Source of the DNA: Lophius americanus
Lineage: Eukaryota > Chordata > Actinopteri > Lophiiformes > Lophiidae
Direction: 5' to 3'
Length of the DNA: 64,000 nt
Assembly: GCA_037951165.1 (NCBI GenBank)
Contig: JBBDHG010000063.1
Span: 2,232,001-2,296,000, forward strand
The stretch's first letter is position 1. Each line of letters opens with the position of its first letter. The position numbers and the translations under genes were made by a program. Under the pieces are notes generated by a model. The model was not told the origin of the DNA and did no database searches. It saw nothing but the letters and a program-made list of their open reading frames with translations. This document shows positions 62,187 through 64,000 of the stretch, piece after piece.

Positions 62187-63890
62187 GTAAGTCACCCAGA
62201 GCCATGTTGTCTGTTTGTGTCTGTCCAGATTAAAGCCCTCTGTTGCTGCGTAAACCTGCTCATTACCTGCTGCCGGGGGCTGCTGTGTTTTATGTCCCTT
62301 CACTGCTGTGGCAGCATGAGAGAAGCATGGCCCAAAGGTCTTCCTCTCCGACATTTCTCAGGGGTGATTTCCTGTTTGTGTAACATTGCTGCCACTCTGA
62401 TTCATTCACTCAACTCTGTGTTGTTGTGTTGGGTCCTACTTCAGCCACCACACCTCTATCGCTGTGTAGTTACTGTGTTATAGTACAGCAATAAAGCACA
62501 TCAAAGCTTGTCGTGCCTGAAATACAGAGAATATTTTCTCATTCGGTATCTTTCCATTCACTTAGTTTGATTACATTTTTTCTTAATTGAACTAAAGAAA
62601 TGTAATTGATTACGCCAAGCCCAACCAACAATTAGCTGCTGACACTAACACCAAGCTGTCTGTTCTACACAGCCGCGTTGTGGGAAGTATCGACAAGATT
62701 CGAGATTCAAACTAATCTATGTTCTCTACGGGTATTTCCGCTTTATTGCACCGTCCAAAAAACAAGTTATATAGGTGAAGTGGTTACTCTGAAGGTCAAA
62801 GAGGAATATTGTCTCTATTTAACAGTCCCTGAGGATCCGGTGACTTTTCTATAGTATTCTCCACCTAGCTTGATAGCTGATTGGACAATAGTGAAAAAAA
62901 GCAGCTGATATTGGCAGCAGAAATACCAACTTTGGCTAGAAGATTCTAGATTTTAGAAGTTGTCTCACTTTTATGAATACAGTTTTAGAAAAAACACAAG
63001 TTCCCTACTTTTCAATTTGTTCGTAGTTATAAAAAGTTTCCACTGCTAGCATTACAGGAGAAAAGATTTTGGATGAGGTCTTACTATATTTGTTGGTCTC
63101 CTTGCTGCTCTGGATTTTCATTCAGCAATGATTATTTCCCTAAGGGATATGTTTGCTTCTCTTGAGTAAAGCTGGTATGGGCAGAACCGCGGTGCAGAGA
63201 TTACCATGTGGGGCTTCAGCTTCCTCCCACTCTAAAAACCATTGTGCGAAGTGGATTGATGACTCTGAATTGTCTGAATATGAGGATGAATGTTTGTGTC
63301 TTTAAATCCAATCATAGCATCTAGGGATCAGTCACTTATAGACAATGGATGGATAAAGCTGTTCCTACTTTGACACTACATTCAGAGACAAAATCTATAC
63401 TAAATATGTGAAAAATTTAAATAAAAAAACAAAAACTCAAACACCTAAATGAAAGTGAAGGAATCATGCATATAGTTTATTTCATGAGACGATCTGACAG
63501 TACAGGAGAGAGAAGAGATGCAAGTAAAGCGTGAATCAGGGTTTAACTGGTGTATTTAATGAAGAATTATTGAACTTCATCGCTCATTCAGGGACACATT
63601 TGTTGAGGATGAGTTTCCTAGAGATTGGGATGTAATGATAGTTGGAATTTTTGCTCCCCAAGGACATTTTAGACTTATTTCCTCTACTGATGGTGATTCA
63701 CACAGCTGATTTAAAGTCGGTGATGTTCAGCCGTTCCATCCACACACTCAAACTGTCCCCTTCCCTCTCTATCCCACGCATACCTGCTCTATTCCATTCT
63801 GTGCTGCTCATCTTACGCCATGGACTCGTAATGCCTTACTAACGCTCCCCCCTTCCCCTGTCCCTGTTGCGGTGTGTTGAACGCATGCAG
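62187..63890 (+). other. lrp8: Intron within the transmembrane segment (1.7 kb)
   Basis: AT-rich intron with no recognised element. It ends CGCATGCAG, a fairly pyrimidine-poor acceptor, with the C/T-rich stretch sitting further upstream at about 63844-63868. Confidence 0.85.
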
Positions 63891-64000
63891 TTCCTATCGT
63901 TGCCACAGTGGTCTTCGGCCTGGTGTGCGCTGGAGTCTACATGGTGTGGCGGAACTGGCGGCACAACTCCACCAAGAGCATGAACTTCGACAACCCCGTC
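63891..64000 (+). CDS. lrp8: lrp8 exon (partial): inner transmembrane half and start of cytoplasmic tail
   Basis: 110 bases of this exon are inside the window, entered in phase 1. It encodes VPIVATVVFGLVCAGVYMVW, completing the helix, then basic Arg-Asn-Trp-Arg-His stop-transfer residues, then TKSMNFDNPV. The FDNPxY motif is the endocytosis signal and Dab1-binding site in LRP8 and VLDLR. The Tyr codon would begin at the first base beyond the window. MVWRNW and KSMNFDNPV are shared by both receptors, so this piece fixes the subfamily but not the paralogue. Confidence 0.93.

Larger units (their letters stand above)
15509..64000 (+). other. lrp8: lrp8 gene (apolipoprotein E receptor 2), partial, 16 exons visible
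   Basis: This is a type I membrane receptor of the LDL-receptor family. Known roles of LRP8 are binding reelin, apoE lipoproteins and selenoprotein P at the cell surface and signalling through Dab1 at a cytoplasmic NPxY motif. Sixteen exons join in frame (2,555 coding bases, about 851 codons). The order is LA2-LA8, EGF-A, EGF-B, a YWTD propeller, EGF-C, an O-glycosylation stem, a transmembrane helix and the start of the tail. Splice phases are 1-1 for all LA and EGF exons, as in the LDLR family. Signal-peptide and LA1 exons lie upstream of the window, and the rest of the tail lies downstream. VLDLR is the main alternative. LRP8-type details in LA3, LA4 and the LA5-LA6 linker, and the propeller wording, favour lrp8. 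Family assignment is near certain and the paralogue call is strong, both from remembered sequences rather than a search. Confidence 0.93.

Noticed and set aside
15509..64000. Gene could be vldlr rather than lrp8
   Set aside because: Shared features (KSMNFDNPV, EGF and propeller layout, LA8) do not separate them, but the Gly-Ala-Asp-Glu in LA3, the CLAAV block in LA4 and the LA5-LA6 linker agree with LRP8.

Overview
The window is vertebrate nuclear DNA, most likely from a ray-finned (teleost, probably percomorph) fish. It holds most of one gene on the plus strand: lrp8 (apolipoprotein E receptor 2, the LDL-receptor-family receptor for reelin). Sixteen coding exons, 2,555 coding bases in total, can be joined with GT..AG splice sites and a continuous reading frame. 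The fish assignment rests on protein divergence from mammalian LRP8, on long CA/GT arrays, and on remnants of teleost repeat types (Tc1, RTE-like, hAT-like, ATT-tailed retroposons).

Layout. Positions 1-15508 are intron upstream of the first visible exon; the exons for the signal peptide and the first ligand-binding repeat are not in the window. Seven LDL-receptor class A (LA) repeats follow in five exons (15509-15631, 26424-26552, 34264-34653 with three repeats, 36505-36627, 37096-37218). Next come EGF-A (41982-42101) and EGF-B (42621-42746), a six-bladed YWTD propeller in five exons (47515-57938), EGF-C (58570-58722), a Ser/Thr/Pro-rich O-glycosylation stem (60800-61087), and a transmembrane helix split between two exons (62118-62186 and 63891-64000). 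The window ends inside the cytoplasmic tail at Phe-Asp-Asn-Pro-Val, one residue before the Tyr of the NPxY motif.

The call of lrp8 over vldlr comes from family-specific details: a Gly-Ala-Asp-Glu in place of Gly-Ser-Asp-Glu in the third LA repeat, the CLAAVYVCDGDDDCGDGSDE block in the fourth, an extended linker between LA5 and LA6, and closely matching propeller segments. The gene keeps a last LA repeat (LA8) that, from memory, the human reference protein lacks.

The introns are AT-rich and carry decayed mobile elements: an hAT-like element with an 8-bp target duplication, two inverted copies of a TIR element with an ACT flank, an RTE-type LINE fragment, a separate LINE reverse-transcriptase fragment, an internally deleted Tc1 element, ATT-tailed retroposon ends, several microsatellites and one minisatellite. 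I saw no second protein-coding gene, tRNA, rRNA, CRISPR array or new biological system. The observations most worth a follow-up concern splicing: two symmetric candidate cassette exons (28549-28647 and 41319-41357), a TG repeat abutting a splice acceptor, and two adjacent exons with the same weak donor that together are frame-neutral.
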